Shown here: piece by piece, positions 7,804-17,444 of the stretch
Layout: every line of letters starts with the position of its first letter
Position numbering within the stretch: the first letter of the stretch is position 1
From: Methylobacterium sp. Leaf465
Lineage (GTDB): Bacteria; Pseudomonadota; Alphaproteobacteria; Rhizobiales; Beijerinckiaceae
Reading direction: 5' to 3'
Length of the DNA: 64,000 nt
NCBI RefSeq assembly: GCF_001424705.1
Contig: NZ_LMRA01000012.1
Location: 1 to 64,000, forward strand
Position numbers and translations under genes: made by a program
Notes under the pieces: model-generated
Database searches by the model: none
Told to the model about the DNA's origin: nothing
Seen by the model: the letters and a program-made list of their open reading frames with translations, nothing else

Positions 7804-8922
7804 TCAGCGCTGTCCGTGCTGGGTATCGGTGAAGAGGTCCTTGAACTGGCGCGGCTGCGAACGCCAGTACTGCCGCGGCGCGCGCACCTGCGCGCCGAGT
7901 TCGGCCGCCGCGTGCCAGGGCCAGCGCGGGTTGTAGAGCAGGGCGCGCGCCAGGGAGACCGCGTCGGCCCGGCCCTCGGCCAGGATCGATTCCGCGTGGG
8001 CGGCCTCGGTGATGAGCCCAACCGCGATGGTGGTGAGGCCGGTCTCGGTCTTGATCCGCTCGGCGAACGGAACCTGGTAGCCGGCCGAGAGCGGGATCTT
8101 CTGCTGCGTGGAGAGGCCCCCGGTGGAGACGTGGATCGCGGCCGCACCCCGGCGCTTCAAGGCGTGGGCGAGTTCCACCGTCTCCTCCAGGGTCCAGCCC
8201 TCCTCGACCCAGTCGGTGGCCGAGACCCGCATCCAGACCGGCTTTCCCGCCGGCACGGCCTCGCGCACCGCCTCGAAGCATTCGAGCGGGAACCGCATCC
8301 GGTTCGCGAGGCTGCCGCCATACTGGTCGGTGCGCTGGTTGGAGAGCGGCGACAGGAACTGGTGCAGCAGGTAGCCGTGCGCGCCGTGAAGCTCGAAGCC
8401 GTCGATGCCCAGGCGCAGGGCCCGGCGCGCGGTGGCGACGAAGCCGTCGCGGATGCGCTTCAGCCCTTCCGAATCGAGGGCGTGCGGCGCCACCTCGCCT
8501 TCCCCGTGCGCCAGGGCCGAGGGGGCTTCCGTGCGCCAGCCATCCGGTGCCTCGGGGTCGATCTGCGCGCCGCCGTCCCAGGGGGCGCGGCTGGAGGCCT
8601 TGCGGCCCGCATGGTTGATCTGGATGGCGATCGGCACCGGCGCGTAGCCTCGCACCGCGTCGAGGACGCGGCCCAGCGCCCGCTCGGTCTCGTCGGAATA
8701 GAGCCCGAGGTCGGTGGGCGAGATCCGGGCCTCCGGCGAGATCGCGGTCGCCTCCAGGGTGAGGAGCCCCGCCCCTGACATCGCCATCTGAGCGAGATGC
8801 ATCAGGTGCCAGTCGCCGGCCTGGCCCGCATGGGCTGAGTACTGGCACATCGGCGCGACGATGATTCGGTTCTCGAGGGTGAGGTTGTCGAGGCGCAGGG
8901 GCTCGAACAGGCGGGCGGTCAT
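7804..8922 (-). CDS. NADH:flavin oxidoreductase, old yellow enzyme family (YqjM/XenA type)
   Basis: The 372-residue FMN-dependent TIM-barrel ene-reductase probably reduces activated C=C bonds. The start RLFEPLRLDNLTLENRIIVA, PMCQYSA (with the Cys that tunes FMN in the YqjM branch), QINHAGRK, ELHGAHGYLLHQFLSP, SNQRTDQYGGS..NR and AVGLI near the phosphate site are all present. The length is normal for the short bacterial class. It is the last of a minus-strand run; prpE lies 72 bases upstream of its start, so co-transcription is possible. Confidence 0.93.
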   Translation of the reverse strand: MTARLFEPLRLDNLTLENRIIVAPMCQYSAHAGQAGDWHLMHLAQMAMSGAGLLTLEATAISPEARISPTDLGLYSDETERALGRVLDAVRGYAPVPIAIQINHAGRKASSRAPWDGGAQIDPEAPDGWRTEAPSALAHGEGEVAPHALDSEGLKRIRDGFVATARRALRLGIDGFELHGAHGYLLHQFLSPLSNQRTDQYGGSLANRMRFPLECFEAVREAVPAGKPVWMRVSATDWVEEGWTLEETVELAHALKRRGAAAIHVSTGGLSTQQKIPLSAGYQVPFAERIKTETGLTTIAVGLITEAAHAESILAEGRADAVSLARALLYNPRWPWHAAAELGAQVRAPRQYWRSQPRQFKDLFTDTQHGQR

Positions 8923-8994
8923 GCGGGGCTCCGGCTTGGCTGCATCCCCGCATAGGTGGCGCGCCGGCGCGCGCTTGGCTACCCGCCCGCCCGA

Positions 8995-10935
8995 CTACCC
9001 GGCCCCGATCCCCCGGTCCTTCAGGCTGGCGCCGATCTCGTCGAGCACGCCGGCATCGTCGATGGTCGGCGGGGTGGTCCAGGGCTCCCCGTCGGCGATG
9101 CGCTTCATGGTCCCGCGCAGGATCTTGCCCGAGCGGGTCTTGGGCAGCCGCTGCACGGTGAGCGCCAGCTTGAAGGCCGCGACGGGGCCGATCTGCGCGC
9201 GGACCAGGGCCACGAGCTCGCCCTCGATCGCCTGGGTCGGGCGCGCGACGCCCGATTTCAGCACGACGAAGCCGCAGGGCTGCTCGCCCTTGAGGGCGTC
9301 GCGGATGCCGATCACGGCGCATTCGGCCACGTCCGGGTGGCTCGCCAGTACCGCCTCCATGCCGCCGGTGGAGAGCCGGTGCCCGGCGACGTTGATGATG
9401 TCGTCGGTGCGGCCGAGCACCGTGACGTAGCCGTCGGCATCGACGACGCCGGCATCCGAGGTGTCGTACCAGCCCGGATACGTGGCGAGGTAGCTCGACC
9501 GGAAGCGCTCCTCCGAGCCCCAGAGGGTCGGCAGGCAGCCCGGCGGCAGGGGCAGCCGCAGGACGATGGTGCCCATCGTGCCCGCGGGCACCGGCTTGCC
9601 GGCCTCGTCCAGCACCGCGAGGTCGTAGCCCGGCATCGGCACGCCGGCGCTGCCGTGCTTGACCGGCAGCCGGCCAAGGCCGACGGGATTGCCCGCGATG
9701 GCCCAGCCGGTCTCGGTCTGCCACCAGTGGTCGATCACCGGGCGGCCGAGGGCCCGCTCGGCCCAGGCCACGGAATCGGGGTCGGCCCGCTCGCCGGCTA
9801 GGAACAGGGAGCGGAAGCCCGAGAGGTCGTAGGCGCCCACCCGCTCGGCGCGCGGGTCCTCCTTCTTGATGGCGCGGAGCGCCGTCGGGGCCGTGAACAG
9901 GCAAGCGGCGCCGGACTCCGAAACCACCCGCCAGAGGGCTCCGGCATCGGGCGTGCCCACCGGCTTGCCCTCGTACAGCACCGTGGTGCAGCCGTGCAGG
10001 AGGGGCGCGTAGACGATGTAGGAATGGCCCACCACCCAGCCGATGTCAGAGGCGCAGAAGTAGGTCTCGCCCGGCGCCACGGCGTAGAGGTTGGGCATCG
10101 ACCAGGCCAGCGCCACGCAGTACCCGCCGGTGTCCCGCACCACGCCCTTGGGTTTTCCCGTCGTGCCGGAGGTGTAGAGGATGTAGAGCGGGTCGGTGGC
10201 CGCCACGTCCACGCAGGCCGCCCGCCGACCGTCGGTCTCCGCCCGTGCCACCGTATCGGCCCAGTCGTGGTCGCGCCCCGGCACGAGGTCGGCCGCCGCC
10301 TGCGGGCGCTGCAGGATCAGGCAGGCCGCCGGCTTGTGCGCCGAGGCGGCCAGGGCGGCGTCGAGGAGCGGCTTGTAGGCGACGACGCGGCTCGGCTCGA
10401 TGCCGCAGGAGGCGGCCAGCACCACCTTCGGTGCGGCGTCCTCGATGCGGATCGCCAGTTCGTTGGCGGCGAAGCCGCCGAAGACCACGGAATGGACGGC
10501 GCCGAGGCGGGCGCAGGCGAGCATGCCGAACAGGGCCTCGGGCACCATCGGCATGTAGATCACGACGCGGTCGCCCCGGCCGACCCCGAGGTCGCGGAGC
10601 ACCCCGGCGAGCACGGTCACCGCATCGCGCAGGTCCGCGTAGGTGATTCGGCGCTGGGTGCCGGTGACGGGCGAATCGTACAGGATCGCGGCCTGGTCGC
10701 CACGCCCGGCCGTGACGTGCCGGTCCACGGCGTTGTGGCAGGCGTTCAGGGTCGCGTCGGGAAACCAGCCGCCATAGGCGCCGAGCGTCGCGTCGAAGGC
10801 CCGGGTCGGCGGGCTCGCCCAGTCGATCGCCCGGGCCGCCTCGAGCCAGAAGGCCTCGGGGTCGGCCAGCGAGGCGGCGTGGGTCTCGGCATAGCGGCCG
10901 GGCCGCGGATTCGGGGCGTGGGGCGTGGCGTCCAT
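8995..10935 (-). CDS. prpE: Propionate--CoA ligase (acyl-CoA synthetase)
   Basis: The ANL-superfamily enzyme adenylates a short-chain acid and transfers it to CoA. Across 646 residues it shows the A3 loop YTSGTTGKPKGVVRD near 255, the A5 motif WWQTETGW near 400, the hinge region YPGWYDTSDAG..DADGYVTVLGRTDDIINVAGHR and the A10 lysine in PKTRSGKILRG near 612. The insertion pattern and VVFGGFAANEL region fit PrpE rather than Acs, though acetate use is not excluded. The 45-bp repeat array lies directly upstream of its start. Confidence 0.9.
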   Translation of the reverse strand: MDATPHAPNPRPGRYAETHAASLADPEAFWLEAARAIDWASPPTRAFDATLGAYGGWFPDATLNACHNAVDRHVTAGRGDQAAILYDSPVTGTQRRITYADLRDAVTVLAGVLRDLGVGRGDRVVIYMPMVPEALFGMLACARLGAVHSVVFGGFAANELAIRIEDAAPKVVLAASCGIEPSRVVAYKPLLDAALAASAHKPAACLILQRPQAAADLVPGRDHDWADTVARAETDGRRAACVDVAATDPLYILYTSGTTGKPKGVVRDTGGYCVALAWSMPNLYAVAPGETYFCASDIGWVVGHSYIVYAPLLHGCTTVLYEGKPVGTPDAGALWRVVSESGAACLFTAPTALRAIKKEDPRAERVGAYDLSGFRSLFLAGERADPDSVAWAERALGRPVIDHWWQTETGWAIAGNPVGLGRLPVKHGSAGVPMPGYDLAVLDEAGKPVPAGTMGTIVLRLPLPPGCLPTLWGSEERFRSSYLATYPGWYDTSDAGVVDADGYVTVLGRTDDIINVAGHRLSTGGMEAVLASHPDVAECAVIGIRDALKGEQPCGFVVLKSGVARPTQAIEGELVALVRAQIGPVAAFKLALTVQRLPKTRSGKILRGTMKRIADGEPWTTPPTIDDAGVLDEIGASLKDRGIGAG

Positions 10936-11065
10936 GGCGTGTCCTCGCGGAACCGGTCGTGCTGCCGGTTTCTCGGCACTCTACCGGAATTTACGCCGCC
11001 GGACTGCTGCGCCATCCTGCCGAACGGATCGAGGCGCAGGCTTTTGCTTCCGCGCTTCGCGAGAC

Positions 11066-11290
11066 GAAGCCGGCGGACTTGAAAACCGCCGCCCCGGGGA
11101 CCGGCGGCGCGAAGACACCGGACACGAAAACCGCCGCCCTGGGGACCAGCGGCGCGAAGCCGGCGGACACGAAAACCGCCGCCCTGGGGACCAGCGGCGC
11201 GAAGCCGGCGGACACGAAAACCGCCGCCCTGGGGACCAGCGGCGCGAAGACACCGGACACGAAAACCGCCGCCCTGGGGACCAGCGGCGG
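11066..11290. repeat. 45-bp minisatellite, five units
   Basis: Five contiguous 45-bp units start at 11066, 11111, 11156, 11201 and 11246. Each contains GAAAACCGCCGCC, then C(T/C)GGGGACC and (A/G)GCGGCGC. The units differ only in a short variable part (GAAGCCGGCGG or GAAGACACCGG) and in a few bases of the first unit, so two unit types alternate. Each unit can form a GCCGC/GCGGC stem. Frames through it are open on both strands because 45 is divisible by three, but no gene signal supports translation. The rest of 10936-11333, between prpE and the DUF465 gene, shows nothing else I can name. Confidence 0.9.
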
Positions 11291-11333
11291 CGGCGAACGC
11301 TCGAGAGATGAGGCGGTGGGGGTGAGACGGCCG

Positions 11334-11516
11334 CTAATGCAGCTGGTCGGTTTCGCTTCGCAGGCGGTTCATCTCGTCCTTGAGGTGGAGCTTGCGTCTC
11401 TTGAGCTCTGCGATGCGCAGGTCGTTCGCCGAGGGTCGGATGGTGGCGTCGTGGATCTCCCGCTCGAGGGCTTCGTGCTTGCGGGCGAGCTGGGTCAGGT
11501 GCGTCTGCAGTGACAT
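11334..11516 (-). CDS. YdcH family protein (DUF465)
   Basis: The 60-residue helical protein (MSLQTHLTQLARKHEALERE, then LRIAELKRRKLHLKDEMNRL) has the coiled-coil layout of the DUF465 family: a KH..LE..I segment followed by LKKRKL.LKDE. Its role is unknown. It is divergent from a second DUF465 gene 195 bases away. The ATG at 11516 gives the standard family length. Confidence 0.88.
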   Translation of the reverse strand: MSLQTHLTQLARKHEALEREIHDATIRPSANDLRIAELKRRKLHLKDEMNRLRSETDQLH

Positions 11517-11710
11517 GAGCTGTGTCTCCTGTCTCGTTTCGACGGGGCCAGACTGGCATATGATCAGCCGGCTGTCGAAGCCTATCGACGGCTCGGCTTG
11601 ACGGATGTTTGTGCAGGCGGATGGTTGTGCAGGAGGCGCGGCGGGTTCTTGCCCAGGCCGAGCGGCTGTCGCATGGTCTGCGGCGAAAGCGTCCCGGGGC
11701 ATCAGGTGCG

Positions 11711-11929
11711 ATGGCGGTCCAGTTCGATAACGATGCGTCGGTGGAACCTGCCGACGAGTTGGCGCGGCTGAAGCAGGAACACCGCGACCTCGACGGCGCG
11801 ATCGATGCCCTCGAGGTCGGGGTGGTGGCCGACCAGCTGCAGATCCAGCGCCTGAAGAAGCGCAAGCTCTTCCTGCGCGACCGGATCTCGTATCTCGAGG
11901 ACCAGATCACCCCCGACATCATCGCCTGA
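11711..11929 (+). CDS. YdcH family protein (DUF465), second copy
   Basis: The 72-residue product carries the same coiled-coil signature as its divergent neighbour (ELARLKQEHRDLDGAIDALE, then IQRLKKRKLFLRDRISYLED). Its N-terminal extension is about ten residues longer and it ends ITPDIIA. The pair probably arose by an old duplication, as they now share only the family pattern. It precedes purE by 137 bases. Confidence 0.88.
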   Translation: MAVQFDNDASVEPADELARLKQEHRDLDGAIDALEVGVVADQLQIQRLKKRKLFLRDRISYLEDQITPDIIA

Positions 11930-12066
11930 CCGGGCCCCCGGCGGGCGGGTGTCCGGGCGGGTGCCGCCTTGCGGGCACGCCACCGCTTTTGTATTCGGCG
12001 TTCCCAAGGGCCGCGTCGCGTCGCACGGCCCGTCTTACCACCTGATCGCGAAGGGATCTGACGACC

Positions 12067-12564
12067 ATGGCGGGAGCCTCCCCGGTCGCGATCATCATGG
12101 GCAGCCAGTCGGACTGGGCGACCATGCGGCATGCCGCCGAGACGCTGGATGCGCTCGGCGTCCCCCATGACGACCGAATCGTCTCGGCCCATCGCACGCC
12201 CGACCGCCTCGTCGCCTTCGCCAAGGGCGCCAAGGCCGAAGGATTCCAGGTGGTGATCGCGGGCGCCGGCGGCGCGGCCCACCTGCCGGGCATGACCGCG
12301 GCGATGACGCCCCTCCCCGTCCTCGGCGTGCCGGTGGAATCGAAGGCCTTGTCGGGACAGGACAGCCTGCTCTCCATCGTGCAGATGCCCGCCGGCATCC
12401 CGGTGGGCACCCTGGCGATCGGCCGGGCGGGCGCCGTCAACGCGGCGCTGCTCGCCGCCGCCATCCTCGCCCTCACCGATGCGGGCCTCGCCGCGCGTCT
12501 CGAAGCCTGGCGCGCCGCGCAGACCGCGAGCGTCGCCGAGACCCCGCAGAGCGACCAGCCGTAA
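12067..12564 (+). CDS. purE: N5-carboxyaminoimidazole ribonucleotide mutase
   Basis: PurE moves the carboxyl group of N5-CAIR to give CAIR in purine synthesis. The 165 residues have IIMGSQSDW at the N-terminus, the SAHRTPDRL substrate loop near 40, [11 protein letters not shown] near 70 and [12 protein letters not shown] near 104, all class I PurE marks. It is followed by purK after 47 bases, the usual operon. Confidence 0.98.
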   Translation: MAGASPVAIIMGSQSDWATMRHAAETLDALGVPHDDRIVSAHRTPDRLVAFAKGAKAEGFQVVIAGAGGAAHLPGMTAAMTPLPVLGVPVESKALSGQDSLLSIVQMPAGIPVGTLAIGRAGAVNAALLAAAILALTDAGLAARLEAWRAAQTASVAETPQSDQP

Positions 12565-12611
12565 ACTCCCATCTGCCGTGAACCGGAACCTGCCTTGAAA
12601 AGCGAATCGCC

Positions 12612-13721
12612 GTGACCGCCCTCCCCGACATCCGCCCCGGCGCGACCCTCGGCATCGTGGGCGGCGGCCAGCTCGGCCGCATGATCGCCCTCGCGGCGGC
12701 CGGTTACGGCCTGCGGGTCCACGTCTTCGCGCCCGATGCCGACAGCCCGGCCTTCGACGTCTCGGCCGAGGCCACCATCGCGGCCTACGACGACGTCGCG
12801 GCCCTGGCGCGCTTCGCAGCGAGCGTCGACGTGGTCACCTACGAGTTCGAGAACATCCCGGCGCAGGCCGCCGAGGCCCTGGCCGCGAAGGCGCCGTTGC
12901 ACCCGAACGCCGCAGCACTCGCCACGACCCAGGACCGGCTGACCGAGAAGCGCTTCATCAACGACCTCGGCATCGAGACCGCGCCGTTCCAGGCCGTCGA
13001 CACGGTCGAGGACCTGACCCGGGCGCTCGAAGAGATCGGCCGCCCGGCGGTGCTGAAGACCCGCCGCTTCGGCTATGACGGCAAGGGCCAGCGCATGATC
13101 CGGGCCGAGGGGCCGGTCGACGCCGCCGCCATCCTGGCCGAGTTCAACGGCGCGCCCTGCATCCTGGAAGGCTTCGTGCCGTTCGAGGCGGAGGTGTCGG
13201 TGGTGGCCGCCCGCGGCGCCGACGGGGCCTTCGCGGCCTACGACCCCTGCGCCAACGAGCACCGCGACCACATCCTCGCCGTCACCCGCGTGCCCGCCCC
13301 CGGCATCGCGCCGCAGACCGAGGCCGCCGCCATCGGCATCGCCCGCCGCATCGCCGAGGCGCTGGACTATGTCGGCGTGCTCGCCGTCGAGATGTTCCTG
13401 GTGCCCCAGGCGGACGGCCCGGCCCGGGTCGTGGTCAACGAGATCGCCCCGCGGGTCCACAATTCCGGCCACTGGACCATCGAAGGCGCGACTACCTCAC
13501 AGTTCGCCCAGCACGTCCGGGCGGTCTGCGGCTGGCCGCTCGGCGATTCGGCCCGGGTCGGCGGCATGGCGGTGGAGATGCACAACCTGATCGGCGGCGA
13601 CGTGGACGACTGGGCCGCGATCCTCGCCCGGCCGGGGAGCCAGCTCCACCTCTACGGCAAGGGCGAGGCCCGGCCGGGCCGCAAGATGGGCCACGTCACC
13701 CAGTTGCTGCCGAAACCCTGA
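12612..13721 (+). CDS. purK: 5-(carboxyamino)imidazole ribonucleotide synthase
   Basis: This ATP-grasp enzyme forms N5-CAIR from AIR, bicarbonate and ATP, feeding PurE. Over 369 residues it has GIVGGGQLGRMIALAA at the N-terminus, TYEFENIP near 77, KTRRFGYDGKGQ in the ATP-grasp region, EGFVPFEAEVSVV, and AVEMFLVP...VNEIAPRVHNSGHWTIE with the metal ligands. Translation starts at a GTG (12612). It is the second gene of purEK. Confidence 0.97.
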   Translation: MTALPDIRPGATLGIVGGGQLGRMIALAAAGYGLRVHVFAPDADSPAFDVSAEATIAAYDDVAALARFAASVDVVTYEFENIPAQAAEALAAKAPLHPNAAALATTQDRLTEKRFINDLGIETAPFQAVDTVEDLTRALEEIGRPAVLKTRRFGYDGKGQRMIRAEGPVDAAAILAEFNGAPCILEGFVPFEAEVSVVAARGADGAFAAYDPCANEHRDHILAVTRVPAPGIAPQTEAAAIGIARRIAEALDYVGVLAVEMFLVPQADGPARVVVNEIAPRVHNSGHWTIEGATTSQFAQHVRAVCGWPLGDSARVGGMAVEMHNLIGGDVDDWAAILARPGSQLHLYGKGEARPGRKMGHVTQLLPKP

Positions 13722-13992
13722 GACGCCGCCCGAACCGCGGCCCGATTGCGACACCCACCCGGCAACCGACGGTCCCGCCGGCCGTTTGGAGCCGTTTTGT
13801 GCAGGCGCGCGCGGCAAGCCATACCTTCGCCACATCCGACCGCTTGAGCGGAACCCGTCGCCGACCTTAAGCGCGCATTCACCGCGATGCGGGAGGGTGC
13901 GGGCGCAACCGGCCCCGTCCATGCGGGGCTCGGCACGGGACGCAATCGAATCGGGGGCGGCGTCGCGCGCGACGCCGGGGGGAGCGAGGACC

Positions 13993-14868
13993 ATGACGGT
14001 TTTGAAGCTGCGGGCATCGAAGGCGGGGCTGATCGGGGCCACGGCGCTCGCGGCGGCCGCGCTGGCCGGTTGCGAGACCTATGGCGGCGGCGCCACCGCG
14101 ACGCGCCAGTTCGCCGTGCTCGAATCCGACCAGACGGGCGCCACCACGGTCAACATCACCTCGCTCACCGACGTGATCCAGCGCAATCCCAACGACGCGG
14201 CGGCCTACGTCACCCGCGGCGCGGCCTATGCCCGAGCCGGCCAGTTCAACGACGCCATCGGGGACTTCACCAAGGCGGTGCAGATCGACCCGAATTCGGC
14301 CTCGGCCTACAACAACCGCGCGCTCGCCAACCGCCAGATCGGCCGCAACGACGCCGCGCTGCAGGACTTCTCGAAGTCGATCTCGGCCGATCCGAACTAC
14401 GCCCCGGCCTATATCGGCCGCGCCAACGTGCTGCGCGCCCAGGGCGACCTCGAGGGCGCCACCGCCGACCTCAACCAGGCGATCCGCCTCGCGCCGGAAT
14501 CGGCCGAGGCCTACCACGCGCGCGGCCTCGTCCGGCAGAAGCAGGGGCAGAACACCCAGGCCATCGCGGATTTCGACGCCGCCATCGACCGCAATCCCTT
14601 CGTGGCGGCGCCCTATGCGGCGCGCGGCCAGAGCCTGATCGCCACCAACCAGTACGACAAGGCGATCGAGGACTACAACGCGGCGCTCAACGTCAACAAC
14701 AAGGACGCCACCTCCTGGGCCTATCGCGGCCTCGCCTACGAGAAGTCCAACCGCAGGAAGGAGGCGGTGGAGAGCTACCAGCGCGCCGCGCAGATCGAGC
14801 CCGGCAACCCGGTGGCCAAGCAGGGTCTCGGCCGCGTCCAGGGCGGCGTCGGCTCGCTGTTCAACTGA
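13993..14868 (+). CDS. TPR-repeat lipoprotein
   Basis: The 291-residue product has a lipoprotein signal with lipobox LAGC (Cys27). After a short linker come about six tetratricopeptide repeats (NPNDAAAYVTRGAAYARAGQ, DPNSASAYNNRALANRQIGR and so on), ending GGVGSLFN. Such TPR lipoproteins (NlpI- or BamD-like in layout) act as envelope scaffolds, but the specific partner cannot be deduced. The ATG at 13993 directly precedes the signal. It is convergent with the SGNH hydrolase gene; a C/G-rich palindrome around 14872-14885 between them may be a weak terminator. Confidence 0.85.
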   Translation: MTVLKLRASKAGLIGATALAAAALAGCETYGGGATATRQFAVLESDQTGATTVNITSLTDVIQRNPNDAAAYVTRGAAYARAGQFNDAIGDFTKAVQIDPNSASAYNNRALANRQIGRNDAALQDFSKSISADPNYAPAYIGRANVLRAQGDLEGATADLNQAIRLAPESAEAYHARGLVRQKQGQNTQAIADFDAAIDRNPFVAAPYAARGQSLIATNQYDKAIEDYNAALNVNNKDATSWAYRGLAYEKSNRRKEAVESYQRAAQIEPGNPVAKQGLGRVQGGVGSLFN

Positions 14869-14926
14869 CGGACCCCGCGCGGGGGTTCGTCCGCGCCTCC
14901 GCAGGCTTCGCGACCCCGCCGGCCGC

Positions 14927-15700
14927 TCAGTCCGGCGGCGATCCGTCCCGCAGCGCGCGCAGGTGCGTCTCCAGCCCGGCCGCCAGGGCGTCGTAGTCGC
15001 GCAGGTGCACGCCGTCCGGCGGCACCGCCCGGGTGGTCAGGCCCGGTGGACCGTCGCGCAGGTCCGCGAAGGGGTCGAAGACCCGGCAGCCCTGCCGCGC
15101 GCACAGATCACGCAGGAGCGCCGTGTAGCCGGCCACCGCCGCCGGATCGCGCTCCGCCCCGGCCTCCGGGCCGATCGGCGGCACGGCCGCCACCAGCACC
15201 CGATCCGCATTCGCCGCCAGCCACGTCACGATGCGGCCCGTCGCCGCCGCGAACCCGCCCGCCATGCGCGCCGACAGGGGGTCGGCCCGCCGCAGGATGT
15301 CGTTCGTGCCGACGAACAGCACCGCGACTCCGGCCCGGACGGGGAAGGCCAGTCCGTCGATCGCGCCGGCATAGCGGCGGGCCGAGGTGCCGCCGATCCC
15401 GCCATTCACCACGTCCGGCCGCCGCACCATGGCGGCTCCGAGAAGCTCGGCCTGCGAGTTGCCCGCCAGGAACACGAAGCCCGGCCGCGCCGCCGCCAGC
15501 GCCGCCCGGATCGCTGGCAGACGCGCGGCGAGGTGGGCCTCGGCGATCTGGCGATCGTGCCGAACCGCGTCCGGCGGCGCGAGGATCCCGCCGGCCCCCA
15601 GCCCCACGGTTCCGAGCGCCGCCGCTCCGACGCCCCCGGCGAGCAGGCCGCGCCGGGTCCACGGCCCGGATCGCGGGCGGTCGTCGTCGGAGCCGCTCAT
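14927..15700 (-). CDS. SGNH/GDSL-type hydrolase, probably exported
   Basis: The 257-residue protein has an N-terminal twin-Arg-like signal (TRRGLLAGGVGAAALGT) followed by a GDSL-fold domain with all four blocks. These are FLAGNSQAE with the likely Ser nucleophile region, GIGGTSARRY, VLFVGTNDI, and PPDGVHLRDYDALA with the Asp-His pair. Block I reads GNSQ instead of GDS, as in other SGNH branches. It is probably an esterase acting on a lipid or acylated sugar in the periplasm; the substrate is unknown. The next gene upstream on the same strand (the chemoreceptor) is 76 bases away. Confidence 0.85.
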   Translation of the reverse strand: MSGSDDDRPRSGPWTRRGLLAGGVGAAALGTVGLGAGGILAPPDAVRHDRQIAEAHLAARLPAIRAALAAARPGFVFLAGNSQAELLGAAMVRRPDVVNGGIGGTSARRYAGAIDGLAFPVRAGVAVLFVGTNDILRRADPLSARMAGGFAAATGRIVTWLAANADRVLVAAVPPIGPEAGAERDPAAVAGYTALLRDLCARQGCRVFDPFADLRDGPPGLTTRAVPPDGVHLRDYDALAAGLETHLRALRDGSPPD

Positions 15701-15776
15701 CCGTTCCCCCGATGCCGGCCCCGGCGCCCGGGGCGTCCGGCATCAGCCCCGAAAGCCGGCCGTCGGGCAAGCCCGC

Positions 15777-17444
15777 TCAGGCGGCCTGGACGGTGGCGAG
15801 GAAGCCCGAGACCTCGGCGCTCAGCTGTTCGGACTGGCGCGCGAGTTCGGAGGCGGCGGCCAGGACCTGGGACGAGGCCGCCCCGGTCTCGCCGGCGGCC
15901 TGGGTCACGCTGCCGATGCTGACGGTCACCGACTGCGTGCCCTGGGCGGCCTGGGTCACGTTGCGGACGATCTCCTGGGTGGCCGCTCCCTGCTCCTCCA
16001 TGGCCGCCGCGACGCCGACCGCGATGCTGCGCAGCTCGGCGATGGTCGCGCCGATGGTCCGGATCGACGTGACCGCCTGGCGGGTCTCGCTCTGGATCGT
16101 GGTGATCTGGTCCGAGATGGTCGCCGTGGCGCGCGCGGTCTGGGAGGCCAGCTCCTTGACCTCGCCCGCGACCACCGCGAACCCCCGGCCCGCCTCGCCG
16201 GCGCGGGCCGCCTCGATGGTGGCGTTGAGCGCCAGCAGGTTGGTCTGGGCCGCGATCCCCGAGATCAGGCCCACCACCGTGCCGATCCGCTCGGCCCCCT
16301 CGGCGAGGCCGAGGATGATCGTGTCCGTGGCCGCCGCGTTCTCGGAGGCCCGCTCGGCCATCGCCGCCGAGCGGGCGACCTGGGCGGCGATCTCGCCGAT
16401 GGAGGCGGCCATCTCCTCGCTCGCGGCCGCCACGGTCTGGACATTGGCCGAGGTCTGCTCGGCGGCCGAGGCGACGCTCAGGGATTGCCCGGCCGTCTGG
16501 TCGGCGGTGCGGCTCATCGCCCGCGCCGTGGCCTCCATCTCGGTGGCGGCGGAGGACAGGCCGTAGGTCAGGCGTGCGACCTGCGCCTGGAACCCCCGCG
16601 TGGCGGTATCCAAGATCTCGGCCCGGCGCATCTTCGCGGCGCTCTCGATCGCGGCGGCGGCGTCGGCGTCGCGCTTGGCGATCATGGCGTCCTTGAAGAC
16701 CTGGACGGCCCGGGCCATCGCGCCGATCTCGTCCCGGCGGTGCGCGCCCGCCACCTCGGTCGTGACGTCGCCGCCGGCGAGCTTGGCCATGGTGCCGGTC
16801 ATGCCGCCGAGCGGGCGCACGACCAGGGCCAGCACGGTGTAGAGCCCGAAGCCGATGGCGGCGGCGGCCAGGGCGACCAGGGCCAGGAGCGCCAGGCGCG
16901 ACCAGCCCGAATGGGTCTCGGCCCGGTCGAACTCGGCCTGCGCCTCCCGGACCTGCAGGGCGGTGAGCTGGCTCAGGACGACGTTGGCCTCCTCCATGCC
17001 CTTCACCAGAGCCGCGTGGGTCGCGTCGAAGTCGGGGGTGCCGCCGGCGGCGAGGCGACGGAGGATGTCGGCCGCGACCGCGGCGTTGTGGTCGATGCGC
17101 CGCTGCATCTCGGCGGCGATCTCCTTCTCCTCCGGGGTCAGGTAGGTCGCCAGGTAGGCCGACCACTGGGTCTGGATGTTGCCCAGATCCGCCTCGATCT
17201 TCGCGGTCGCCCGGCCGGCTTCCCCTTGCCGGTTCCGAAGCGCGCGCGACGTCGCCAGCAGGTCGTCGTAGGCATCACGGATCAGGCTGAACTGCCGCAG
17301 CGGGACGATGCGGTCACCGAAGACGGAATTGAAGCTCCGATGGTTTTCCGACAGGGCGAAGGTGCCGATCCCCGTGGAGAGGAGCAGGAGAAAGCCCATC
17401 ACGCCGAGCAGCGTGACCAGGCGGCCTTTGATGGTGGTGCGCAT
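15777..17444 (-). CDS. Methyl-accepting chemotaxis protein
   Basis: The 555-residue transmembrane chemoreceptor has TM1 at about residues 8-30 ([20 protein letters not shown]) and a four-helix-bundle-type periplasmic sensor (about 31-185). TM2 covers about 187-212 and a HAMP domain follows ([20 protein letters not shown]). The long cytoplasmic signalling domain includes the conserved hairpin tip [21 protein letters not shown] (about 410-430) and [20 protein letters not shown]. The sensor's ligand cannot be predicted. No che genes adjoin it, so it is an orphan receptor feeding a chemosensory array encoded elsewhere. The start at 17444 places TM1 correctly. Confidence 0.95.
   Translation of the reverse strand: MRTTIKGRLVTLLGVMGFLLLLSTGIGTFALSENHRSFNSVFGDRIVPLRQFSLIRDAYDDLLATSRALRNRQGEAGRATAKIEADLGNIQTQWSAYLATYLTPEEKEIAAEMQRRIDHNAAVAADILRRLAAGGTPDFDATHAALVKGMEEANVVLSQLTALQVREAQAEFDRAETHSGWSRLALLALVALAAAAIGFGLYTVLALVVRPLGGMTGTMAKLAGGDVTTEVAGAHRRDEIGAMARAVQVFKDAMIAKRDADAAAAIESAAKMRRAEILDTATRGFQAQVARLTYGLSSAATEMEATARAMSRTADQTAGQSLSVASAAEQTSANVQTVAAASEEMAASIGEIAAQVARSAAMAERASENAAATDTIILGLAEGAERIGTVVGLISGIAAQTNLLALNATIEAARAGEAGRGFAVVAGEVKELASQTARATATISDQITTIQSETRQAVTSIRTIGATIAELRSIAVGVAAAMEEQGAATQEIVRNVTQAAQGTQSVTVSIGSVTQAAGETGAASSQVLAAASELARQSEQLSAEVSGFLATVQAA

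Noticed and set aside
11066-11290. CRISPR-like array
   Set aside because: The 45-bp units are contiguous and nearly identical, with no unique spacers and no cas genes nearby.
14869-14926. Strong terminator between the TPR lipoprotein and SGNH genes
   Set aside because: There is a CCCCGCGCGGGG palindrome, but it has almost no loop and no proper T-run, so it is only mentioned under the gene.
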